DNA of 10,033 nucleotides from Thiodiazotropha sp040507005 (lineage in GTDB: Bacteria; Pseudomonadota; Gammaproteobacteria; Chromatiales; Chromatiaceae). Positions 1 through 6,518 of this stretch are shown piece after piece. Numbering within the stretch: the first letter of the stretch is position 1; each line of letters begins with the position of its first letter. Where the stretch lies: positions 1 through 10,033 of the forward strand of contig JBEVVS010000029.1 in NCBI GenBank assembly GCA_040507005.1, given 5' to 3'. The notes beneath the pieces were generated by a model that worked only from the letters and a program-made list of their open reading frames with translations, did not search any database and had not been told where the DNA came from. Made by a program: the position numbers and the translations under genes.

Positions 1-2
1 TT

Positions 3-467
3 CGCGACCAGGCCCACGAGGCAATCAAATAGGCCTATCACTGGCTCAGCATGCTGCAGCTGCGCATGGGCAGCCGCGCCATCAAGCAGACGGCCCTGGG
101 GGTGGAACCGGTCCTCGACGTGAAGATCCTCCCCCGCCGCAACCTGGGGGTTGAGTACCCCTCTGTCAGCGGCGAACTGCTGCCCCTCAACCCGGTCGGC
201 CTCCTCGGCACCGATCCCAGCTTCGACTCCACCCGCCTCCACTTCGCCGAGGCTTCCCTGCAATTGGCGAAGATGGGAGAAGTCTCGATGAGCCTGAGCC
301 GGCTCATCGCAGAACAACGCAAAGCACAGAAGCGGGTAAATGCGTTGCGCTATAACATTATTCCTCAGTATCGCAATACGATTCGGTTTATTGAGAATGC
401 CCTTGAAGAGGAAGAGAGGAATGCCTTGTTTCAGGTGAAGGTGTTGAGGGATCAGGAGAAGATATAA
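3..467 (+). pseudogene. V/A-type ATPase subunit D, 5'-partial, interrupted by an amber codon
   Basis: Subunit D is the central-stalk coiled coil of V/A-type rotary ATPases, linking the A3B3 head to the membrane rotor. The C-terminal part is diagnostic: KRVNALRYNIIPQYRNTIRF near residues 93-113 (counted from the ATG at 51) matches the RRVNALE-x-VIP-x-x-R-x-x-I-R-F-I signature of the family, followed by a charged helix. The usual length is about 200 residues; the window edge cuts the start. Reading upstream in the same frame gives R-D-Q-A-H-E-A-I-K, then TAG at 30-32, then A-Y-H-W-L-S-M, which aligns across the stop with the family's first long helix (for example ..AAKEAYAALLL..). The stop thus replaces one residue, probably Gln or Glu. 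Translation from the ATG at 51 would give a 138-residue protein lacking the first coiled-coil arm. The first ~330 bases are GC-rich, unlike the rest of the window. Family call is sure; the broken state depends on the TAG being real. Confidence 0.85.
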
Positions 468-482
468 TATCCAACAAGAACT

Positions 483-725
483 TCAACGATCCGAAGCAAA
501 CGAAATCACTTCACCCCGTGGACTGTGAACCGTCGTACCAGCGCGCTGTATCACATGGATATAGATTTGGATCGCGCGTACATCCTTGTTTACCAATTGA
601 TCGTGTAAAGCACACATCTCCTGACCATCCTTCAACAGACTGGTTGTAAATGACAGATGTTGCATATGACAGTTTGCCATCTCTTTGATGCCCGCTTGAC
701 ATATGGCACTCGGCACAACTTTGTC
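483..725 (-). pseudogene. Remnant of an integron-type tyrosine recombinase (IntI-like), C-terminal end only
   Basis: Read leftwards from 725, the open frame gives about 80 residues that follow the C-terminus of integron integrases nearly position for position. AICQAGIKEMANCHMQ matches A-V-R-Q-A-G-I-x-K-x-A-x-x-H-x-L; SFTTSLLKDG matches SFATHLLEDG; LVNKDVRAIQIYIHV matches LGHKDVRTTQIYTHV; the tail QRAGTTVHSP matches the xRGGxGVxSPLD ending typical of IntI proteins. The catalytic tyrosine in QIYIHV remains, but the HxLRH box has become HMQHL (Arg and second His lost) and the LGH histidine is Asn. The frame is closed by a stop at 726-728, and I cannot find the N-terminal ~240 residues, so this is a fossil. 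Cassettes, if any existed, would have lain to the right. Homology is by eye and strong over ~65 residues. Confidence 0.75.
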
Positions 726-1394
726 TTACGCAAGATTCGAGATGATGACGGCATACGATAACGTAACCTTGATCGTTATTCCTGTTGAGCAGGCGATGTT
801 TGTTCTGTTAAGCAATGTAGCATTGGACCTAGTACAAATAAGTCTTTTTGCTTTGAGCCCTGCATAAATAAATGACACTATTCTTACAATATAGTGAGTT
901 ACTATATACCAAAAGCCTAGATACCGACGCTGACATTGCAGTACACAAAAAATATATAAATTACGTCGAGGTAACCATAACCTGAAAACGAAGTGCCAAA
1001 GAATATCGGAAGAGTGTAAAACCAAGAAGCTATTCAGTATGTATATAGATAAAGGCCTAGCAGACCTATGATATCGTTTGATTCCTAATCCCGATAATCG
1101 CCTTGAAATACAAATACATTGTGTATATCCTTATGATAACTATCCATATTTAGAGTGAGAATAAAAAAATCTGTGGATTCAAAAGTCCATCCTTGGATAT
1201 GAGCACACATACAGCCGATAACATTGAATAATGTCGACTTAACTTGCCCAGAACATGGGAAAACTGACATAAGTGATTTTAACACGGAAGCTCTCGCTTT
1301 ATCTGAGCCTTCTCCAATTTAACCATAGATTGGGCTTCATCAAGCCTTAAGATATATGTAGATTGCATTTTGTACCCTAATAAAAAAAAAGGTC
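726..1394. other. AT-rich gap with no supported gene
   Basis: Between the integrase remnant and the histidine kinase I see no convincing gene on either strand. Minus-strand open frames at 726-1025 and 1085-1285 have low-complexity composition, no recognisable motif and no ribosome binding site. Near 784-813 two GTTRRRY heptamers (GTTGAGC, GTTAAGC) lie close together next to the integrase fossil and might be relics of a recombination site. A small perfect hairpin (GGCTT-CATC-AAGCC, 1333-1346) lies shortly before the kinase. No clear sigma-70 promoter for the kinase could be picked by eye, though it must lie here if the gene is expressed. Confidence 0.6.
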
Positions 1395-3161
1395 ATGCAC
1401 GATGATGATAGTTTGAAACGCAGTTCTCTTAAACGATTGCTGATGAGTCGAGTTGGTTTTATTGGCGCGTTAATTATAATTGCATCTATAACCTTTAATC
1501 TAACCTGGCTCATTCAACGTGAACAAGAAAATATTGAGCTGGAATTTGAATATCTTGAAAATCTCTATATAGAGAGCTTAGTGGATACTGTTTGGCTGTC
1601 TGACAAAGCAAAAACTCAAAACAAACTAAGCATACCTTTTGACTTTAAATATATTAAATATTTAGAAGTTACAAAACAGAATAAGGTCTTTGCAAACAGC
1701 AATACAACTTTAACAAGTGGCAGAACCCTCGCCAAAAAATATCCATTGATTCACCAATCCAACAATCGGCAGATAATGCTAGGCCATCTCAACGTGGTTG
1801 CCGACTTATCTCCTCTCTATTCCAATGCACTAAAAAATGGATTGATGTTGTTATTGGATAATTTTCTACTCATTTCTGCTTTTATATTCACCGTCTTCTA
1901 TCTATTCAATAAAGGCTTATTTTCGCATCTGCAACAATTGGTTCAGTTAATGGCCGAAAGTAATGCTGATAGACCCTATCAAGATCTCTATTTAAGTAGA
2001 AGCAAGAGATCAGATAGACATGACGAATTAGATGACTTGGTTGAAGCACTTAATTTGCAAAGAAGAGCTGCGTCAATAAAGCATCAAGAGCTCGAGCTTT
2101 CGGAAAACAAGTTTTTTAAAATATTTGAATCCAGTCCCAATGCCATTTTGATCACCTCATTCGATACTGGTGAATTAGTAAATGTTAATAAAAGCTTCTA
2201 TCGCATATATGAGTTTGAGGAATCAGATAATGTAATTGGCAAAACATCGCTAGAGCTCGGCCTTTGGTATTGCATGGAAGATCGAGAAGAGTGGAAAAAA
2301 CGGCTTAAGGAAAATGGAGAGATATACTTGCGAGAATCCAAGTACCGCAAAAAATCCGGCCAAACCAGCGACTGCGTTGCATCAATGCAACTCATTGATT
2401 TTGGTGATTTTCTTTGCGTTATGACGACTATTCGCGATATCAGCGAGACAAAGCAGTACCAAGAAAAATTGAAACATTCAAAACAAAGACTACAAAACCT
2501 TGCCAAACGCCAGGAAGAGATACGTGAAAATGAGCGTATTGGTATCGCAAGAGAAATTCACGATGAATTGGGCCAGTCATTTACCGGCCTGAAAATTGAT
2601 TTATGCTGGCTGCGTGACTTACTTAATGATAATGCATCAGTGAAAGAGAAAATCAGTTGCATGATCAAGGATATAGATTCGAGCGTCGATACAGTAAGAA
2701 GAATCTCGTCGCAATTGAGGCCTCCGGTTTTAGATGATTTGGGTTTAGAAGCGGCCCTAGAATGGTACGCGGGTGATTTTTCAAAAAGAACAGAGATCGA
2801 GCATGAACTGAAAATAGATTGCGGCGACCTCTCTCTCAATCACCTTAGGGACACAGCGATATTCAGAATCTATCAAGAAACGCTTACAAACATCGCACGT
2901 CATAGCCAAGCCACTCACTTCAATGTAGATATACAGATAATCAAAAACAATATCGTATTGCGCATTAGGGATAACGGTATAGGCATCACTGAAAAGCAGC
3001 TTGACTCTATTAGATCTATTGGAATTATCGGAATGCAAGAGCGGGCTGACAATATTGATGCAGAACTAACAATTGACAATCATCAACAAGGCGGAACAGA
3101 AGTTCGACTAATCTGTCCTGTTGAGGTTAAGGCATTGGGTGAAATTACACACTATGATTAG
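1395..3161 (+). CDS. Membrane-bound PAS sensor histidine kinase, NarL/DegS-type (HisKA_3)
   Basis: This 588-residue kinase presumably autophosphorylates in response to an envelope or cytoplasmic cue and passes phosphate to the overlapping response regulator. Order of parts: a basic N-terminus, membrane helix about 20-40, a periplasmic sensor of about 105 residues (42-147) that I do not recognise, membrane helix about 148-171, a HAMP-like linker to about 220, and a PAS/PAC domain about 234-351 (SSPNAILITSFDTGELVNVN). The HisKA_3 dimerisation domain has its H-box at ERIGIAREIHDELGQSFTG, phospho-acceptor His389. The motif LRPPVLDDLGLEAALEW (about 440-457) is typical of this class. The HATPase domain has N-box Asn499, DNGIGI at 526-531 and a GIIGMQERA loop. 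The ATG at 1395 follows a poor AAGG-like site; the ATG at codon 17 would clip the pre-helix basic stretch and is less attractive. The signal sensed is unknown. Confidence 0.93.
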   Translation: MHDDDSLKRSSLKRLLMSRVGFIGALIIIASITFNLTWLIQREQENIELEFEYLENLYIESLVDTVWLSDKAKTQNKLSIPFDFKYIKYLEVTKQNKVFANSNTTLTSGRTLAKKYPLIHQSNNRQIMLGHLNVVADLSPLYSNALKNGLMLLLDNFLLISAFIFTVFYLFNKGLFSHLQQLVQLMAESNADRPYQDLYLSRSKRSDRHDELDDLVEALNLQRRAASIKHQELELSENKFFKIFESSPNAILITSFDTGELVNVNKSFYRIYEFEESDNVIGKTSLELGLWYCMEDREEWKKRLKENGEIYLRESKYRKKSGQTSDCVASMQLIDFGDFLCVMTTIRDISETKQYQEKLKHSKQRLQNLAKRQEEIRENERIGIAREIHDELGQSFTGLKIDLCWLRDLLNDNASVKEKISCMIKDIDSSVDTVRRISSQLRPPVLDDLGLEAALEWYAGDFSKRTEIEHELKIDCGDLSLNHLRDTAIFRIYQETLTNIARHSQATHFNVDIQIIKNNIVLRIRDNGIGITEKQLDSIRSIGIIGMQERADNIDAELTIDNHQQGGTEVRLICPVEVKALGEITHYD

Positions 3162-3786
3162 GGTATACATAGCAGATGATCATCAGATATTGCGTGAAGG
3201 TATTCGGCGCATTATCGAAGGCAATAGTAATATGGTTGTCTGTGGCGAAGCTGAAGATGGCGAAACATTGACAGATGATTTAAGTCAAACCTCTGCAGAT
3301 GTGCTTATTCTGGATATTTCAATGCCCGGTCCCGGCTTAATTGAAACACTCAGACGTGTTGAGCGTACAAATCCGAATGTAAAAGTTTTAGTTTTGAGCG
3401 CCCATGCTGAAGAGCAATACGCCAAACGAGCACTAAAAGCAGGCGCAAAAGGCTATCTTACCAAAAATCATTCACCAGAAGAACTCGTCAATGCCATCAT
3501 CCGCATTTCGAATGGGCGAAAATATATAAGTCAGACATTAGCCGAATTACTGCTTGATGACTCCGAAAAACCCGAGCACGATGATCTACACCAATCTCTT
3601 TCACAGCGTGAGTATCAGGTAATGTGCCTATTGGGTTCAGGTAAAAGTGTTGTTGAAATTGCTGATGAGTTATCTTTGAGTTCAAAAACTGTCAGTGCCT
3701 ATCGTAGCCGGATTTTAGAAAAACTGGCGCTCAAGAACAATGCTGAAATTATTTATTACGCAATTCAACACAAATTGGTTGAGTAA
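3154..3786 (+). CDS. NarL/FixJ-family response regulator (receiver + LuxR-type HTH)
   Basis: A 211-residue DNA-binding response regulator, partner of the preceding kinase. The receiver domain (1-120) has the acidic pocket Asp8-Asp9, phospho-acceptor Asp54 in VLILDISMPG, the switch Ser in VLVLSAHAEE and the conserved Lys in GAKGYLTKNH. A LuxR/GerE HTH occupies about 148-205: LSQREYQVMCLLGSGKSVVE, IADELSLSSKTVSAYRSRIL, then EKLALKNNAEI. I chose the ATG at 3154 because MIRVYIADDHQILREG is the standard family beginning; the TTG at 3121 would add 11 residues unrelated to any receiver. The start overlaps the kinase stop by 8 bases, which implies translational coupling. Overall layout resembles GacA/UvrY and NarL proteins, but I do not assign an ortholog. 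Likely targets are the two palindromes just downstream. Confidence 0.95.
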   Translation: MIRVYIADDHQILREGIRRIIEGNSNMVVCGEAEDGETLTDDLSQTSADVLILDISMPGPGLIETLRRVERTNPNVKVLVLSAHAEEQYAKRALKAGAKGYLTKNHSPEELVNAIIRISNGRKYISQTLAELLLDDSEKPEHDDLHQSLSQREYQVMCLLGSGKSVVEIADELSLSSKTVSAYRSRILEKLALKNNAEIIYYAIQHKLVE

Positions 3787-3795
3787 ATCTTAATT

Positions 3796-3814
3796 TGTAA
3801 GAAAAATACCTACA
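3796..3814. promoter_or_regulatory. 19-bp palindrome, candidate response-regulator operator upstream of the receiver gene
   Basis: TGTAAG-AAAAATA-CCTACA is an imperfect inverted repeat (5 of 6 arm positions pair) that extends outwards to TTTGTA...TACAAA over 3794-3816. It lies 93 bases before the TTG start of the single-domain receiver gene. The same layout recurs at 4285-4303. The half-site resembles the published GacA/UvrY box TGTAAG-N6-CTTACA, although the spacer here is 7. Binding by the NarL-type regulator encoded immediately upstream is an inference. Confidence 0.45.
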
Positions 3815-3898
3815 AACATATCCATATTTGTCTGATACTAAACTTCCAAAGACTCTCCTATTATTCGTTCATAGTTTAACGATCTTTTATATTTTGCT

Positions 3899-3902
3899 GG
3901 AG
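3899..3902 (+). promoter_or_regulatory. Ribosome binding site (GGAG) fixing a TTG start
   Basis: GGAG lies five bases before TTG at 3908. No in-frame ATG or GTG is available before the conserved receiver aspartates, so this site decides the start of the single-domain receiver gene. Confidence 0.65.
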
Positions 3903-3907
3903 CCAGT

Positions 3908-4279
3908 TTGAGGCAGACAAAAAAAGTCATTATTGTTGATGACTATAAACCTGTTAGAGACCTACTCCGGCAGTTTGCAGAGTCGATTCCACTTTGTGAT
4001 GTTGCAGGAGAAACTTACAATGGTAACGACGCCATTGAACTCATCTCATCCATAGAACCTGACATAGTTACTTTAGATATTCAGTTGCCGGATATAAGTG
4101 GTATAGAAGTCTTGTGTCGCATTCAAGAGATCATCAAAAACACTACCATTATCGTTCTGAGCAATCACACTTCCGATCTATATAAATCCAAATGCATGGA
4201 ACTAGGCGCAGATTACTATCTTGATAAAACGAAAGATTTTGAACAATTATTCGACATCATGGAGAGTTTATGTCACTAA
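3908..4279 (+). CDS. Single-domain response regulator (CheY-like receiver), TTG start
   Basis: A stand-alone receiver of 123 residues with no output domain. All phosphorylation residues are present: Asp11-Asp12 in VIIVDDYKPVRDLL, phospho-acceptor Asp57 in VTLDIQLPDISGIEVL, switch Ser85 in IIVLSNHTS and Lys107 in YYLDKTKDFEQL. It should therefore accept phosphate and act by protein-protein contact, as CheY, Spo0F or DivK do, or as a phosphate sink for the nearby kinase. No ATG exists before the DD motif; the TTG at 3908 is placed by GGAG at 3899-3902, five bases upstream. The gene sits alone between two gaps of 121 and 136 bases, both with the same type of palindrome, so it may be its own transcription unit. 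Its partner could be the kinase at 1395 or the GGDEF-EAL protein downstream. Confidence 0.9.
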   Translation: MRQTKKVIIVDDYKPVRDLLRQFAESIPLCDVAGETYNGNDAIELISSIEPDIVTLDIQLPDISGIEVLCRIQEIIKNTTIIVLSNHTSDLYKSKCMELGADYYLDKTKDFEQLFDIMESLCH

Positions 4280-4284
4280 GCATA

Positions 4285-4303
4285 TGTAGGGTTTTTACCG
4301 ACA
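4285..4303. promoter_or_regulatory. 19-bp palindrome, candidate operator upstream of the GGDEF-EAL gene
   Basis: TGTAGG-GTTTTTA-CCGACA is an inverted repeat with one arm mismatch, extended by A/T at the outer ends (4284-4304). It matches the site at 3796-3814 in length, spacer and arm sequence. It begins six bases after the receiver stop codon and ends 112 bases before the ATG of the GGDEF-EAL gene. Probably a binding site for the NarL-type regulator; this is inference from repetition and position. Confidence 0.45.
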
Positions 4304-4314
4304 TGACTTTCTAC

Positions 4315-4326
4315 TTTTTACCTACA
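4315..4326. promoter_or_regulatory. Additional half-site TTTTTACCTACA
   Basis: TTTTTACCTACA repeats the right half of the neighbouring palindrome (TTTTTACCGACA at 4292-4303) 23 bases downstream, about two helical turns away on the same face. The expected left arm is degenerate (TTTCTA). It could be a second, weaker binding position for the same regulator. It ends 89 bases before the start of the GGDEF-EAL gene, close to the 93-base distance of the first palindrome from its gene. Confidence 0.3.
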
Positions 4327-4415
4327 AATCATTTCTTATCTTGCTGATAGCTTGGTTTATTTGTCATGGTTAGACTGACTTTTATGCTTTCCTGGAATAA
4401 TTATATGGTACGCAT

Positions 4416-5756
4416 ATGAGTCGAACTACATTGGATGACGTAGTTGGATCAGCCAAAAACTACGACATTGATCAATTAACAGGTCTACCTAAAAGGTTAG
4501 TGTTCGAAGAACACCTGAAAAATGTTGCAGATACGGATAATGCAGATCATGCCTTATGTCTGATTGATATAGATTCATTTACTGTAGTCAATGAAGTTTA
4601 TGGGCATGTCATTGCGGATAGCTTGCTTGTTGAAATTACTTCGCTGATCAAAAACAAGATTGATTGTACCGACCTATTGGCAAGAATTGGTAATGATGAA
4701 TTTGGCCTAATCATTAATAACTGCGATTTAAATCATGCTTTAGCAGTGACAAAAGCAATACGGGAAGAAATAAAAACTCTCAGGATATCTGATTCTTACA
4801 GTGTTACCGTTTGCATTGGCGTCACTATGTTCAATATCACAAACAACAACGCTGAAGTTAACTTGAAAAATGTCAATGTTGCTTGTCTTTCTGCAAAACA
4901 GACAGGGGATAAAGTGCAGCTATATCAAGGCGACGATCATTTTGCAATGACTTACCAAAATGATATGCACCTAATTGACAAAATCAAGAGCGCTTTAGAA
5001 GAAGACAGGTTTGTTTTACATGCTCAGGAAATAATGCCATTAGCAGTGAGTGAAGTCATAAAAAGGCCCATTGTTTTCGAAGTATTGCTGCGCATGAAAG
5101 ATGTTTACGGAAACTTGATCTTTCCTGGTGAGTTTCTACCGATAACCGCTAAACACAAACTGACATCGCGCATCGATTTAATGGTTATCGAGAAAGTTAT
5201 AACCTTTCTTAATAATAATTTATCCTTCGCCAATAGATGCTCGATGATTATGGTTAACTTATCGGCTCAATCACTAGGTGATGATAAAATATTGGATTAT
5301 TTACATTCAAACCTTAAAAAATCGAAATTTTCTCCAAAAATCTTATGTTTCGAAATAACCGAAACAGAAATGATAAACAACATATCTACAGCGATTAACT
5401 TCATTAATTTGATCCGTTCACAGTTTGGCTGCCGGTTTGCTCTAGACGATTTTGGCACTGGATTTTGCTCTTTTAAGTACATCAGAGAATTACCTGTTGA
5501 TATCATAAAATTGGATGGTGATTTTGTAAAAGAATTAAATAGCGAACCATTGAGCCATCTTGTTGTTCAAGCAGTTTGCGATATTGCAAAACTCACTCAC
5601 AAAAAAACCATTGCAGAATGGGTAGAAACCAAAGAGGTATTGGATACAGCCCAAGACATGGGCATAGACTATGGCCAAGGTTACTTCATCAGTTATCCAA
5701 TGCTACTCGATGACTATATAAATAAATTTACCGGTTCAGGAAGTACTTCTTCTTAA
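4416..5756 (+). CDS. GGDEF-EAL protein, probable c-di-GMP phosphodiesterase with degenerate GGDEF domain
   Basis: A 446-residue cytoplasmic protein with only about 18 residues before its GGDEF domain, hence no sensor or membrane segment of its own. GGDEF domain, about 18-172: DQLTGLPKR and DIDSF are present, but the signature is IGNDEF (Gly92-Asn93-Asp94-Glu95-Phe96), the GHxxGD box is GHVIAD, and the RxxD inhibitory site is absent (DxxD). It is unlikely to make c-di-GMP and may serve as a regulatory or GTP-binding domain. EAL domain, about 186-440: Glu222 in FEVLLR (EVL for EAL), Asn281 in VNLSAQ, Glu313 in FEITETE, Asp344-Asp345 in LDDFGTG, Lys365 in IKLDGDF, Glu401 and Glu404 in IAEWVET, Gln421 in YGQGYF. 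These metal- and substrate-binding residues are complete, so hydrolysis of c-di-GMP to pGpG is expected. The ATG at 4416 has a weak ribosome site. The preceding receiver may supply the missing input. Confidence 0.92.
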   Translation: MSRTTLDDVVGSAKNYDIDQLTGLPKRLVFEEHLKNVADTDNADHALCLIDIDSFTVVNEVYGHVIADSLLVEITSLIKNKIDCTDLLARIGNDEFGLIINNCDLNHALAVTKAIREEIKTLRISDSYSVTVCIGVTMFNITNNNAEVNLKNVNVACLSAKQTGDKVQLYQGDDHFAMTYQNDMHLIDKIKSALEEDRFVLHAQEIMPLAVSEVIKRPIVFEVLLRMKDVYGNLIFPGEFLPITAKHKLTSRIDLMVIEKVITFLNNNLSFANRCSMIMVNLSAQSLGDDKILDYLHSNLKKSKFSPKILCFEITETEMINNISTAINFINLIRSQFGCRFALDDFGTGFCSFKYIRELPVDIIKLDGDFVKELNSEPLSHLVVQAVCDIAKLTHKKTIAEWVETKEVLDTAQDMGIDYGQGYFISYPMLLDDYINKFTGSGSTSS

Positions 5757-5763
5757 AAATATT

Positions 5764-6518
5764 CATTGCATTGTTGAGGAGCGTACCAGCTTTACTGGCA
5801 TGCTGGTGATTGCGATTACTTCATTCTTCATTAGTTTCGTATTAAGTTTTTTTGGCTTAATAAAACCATCAAGAATTCTCTTTCCAATATGATAAGCGTA
5901 ATTAGTAAAATAAGTAGCAATAAGGATCTTACTCTCCGCGTCAACGAAGGAAAGGATGAACTCGGAGAAATGGGAGGCTATTTCAATACCATGATGGATA
6001 GTATTCAGGAGGTGGTACATGAAGTTTCTTCTGCTTCGACTCAATTGGCAACGGCTGCGGAAGAACTTTCTACAATCACTGCGCAATCCAATGAATCTGT
6101 CCAGATTCAAAAAAGAGAGGTTGATCAATCAGCAACTGCTATGAATCAAATGAACGCATCCATGCCGGAGGTTGCAGCCAATATAGCAAAGGCAGTAACC
6201 GATGCAGAGCATGAATCAAATGAAAGTCGGGGTATTGTCGACACGACCACCCAGTCTATCCAACAACTTGCTCGTGATGTAAAGCATGCAGCAAATGTAA
6301 TTCGAGGAGATGCTAAATTATCATTAACTACGATAAGTGAAGGCATCTCTCGCATCAATGATATGGCGACGCAAATAGCAAGTGCTGCTGAAGAGCAAAG
6401 TGTTGTCTCGGAAGAGATAAACCGCAGTATTATGAATATTAATGACACAGTTGCAGAAGTGTCAGAAGGCGCCAGACAGACTGATGTTGCAAGTGATAAT
6501 ATTGCACAACTGGCCTAG
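5764..6518 (+). pseudogene. Broken methyl-accepting chemotaxis protein (frameshift, internal deletion, both ends lost)
   Basis: MCPs bind CheW/CheA through a long antiparallel coiled coil. Here homology starts directly after the EAL gene with a membrane helix read in frame 1 (about 5785-5865, FTGMLVIAITSFFISFVLSF, then FGLIKP) and stops at TGA 5890. The sequence continues in the frame holding ATG 5889: IKNSLSN, then KDLTLRVNEGKDELGEMGGY and FNTMM, a clear HAMP domain and the start of the MCP domain. The frames cross near 5866-5876, consistent with loss of one base after the IKP codons. Near 6298-6312 HAANVI runs straight into GDAKLSLTTISEGISRINDM, omitting about 100 residues including the invariant EQTNLLALNAAIEAARAGE tip, without breaking the frame. 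ASAAEEQSVVSEEINRS follows; the frame ends at TAG 6516 after DNIAQLA, short of the usual tail. The N-terminal helix and periplasmic sensor are absent. It cannot signal to CheA. Confidence 0.88.

Noticed and set aside
726..1025. Minus-strand 99-codon open frame between the integrase remnant and the kinase
   Set aside because: No motif, no ribosome site and biased composition. A faint resemblance of its end (KVTLSYAVI) to the integrase KDRVT-x-LP box is too short to claim.
1085..1285. Minus-strand 66-codon open frame
   Set aside because: Starts with GTG without a ribosome site, matches no family I know, and lies in AT-rich non-coding sequence.
1333..1346. GGCTT-CATC-AAGCC hairpin as a terminator
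   Set aside because: The stem is only five pairs, there is no T-tract, and no gene ends just before it on the plus strand.
784..1394. attC cassette sites downstream of the integrase remnant
   Set aside because: RYYYAAC heptamers such as ACTTAAC (1237-1243) and ATTTAAC exist but none pairs with a GTTRRRY at attC spacing in the right order.
3121..3153. Upstream TTG extension of the NarL-type regulator
   Set aside because: It adds 11 residues inside the kinase reading region that no receiver family has; the ATG at 3154 gives the canonical N-terminus.
4280..4415. Idea that the receiver and GGDEF-EAL genes are one gene split by mutation
   Set aside because: The 136 bases between them do not encode linker sequence in any frame that I can read, and they hold palindromic operator-like sites.
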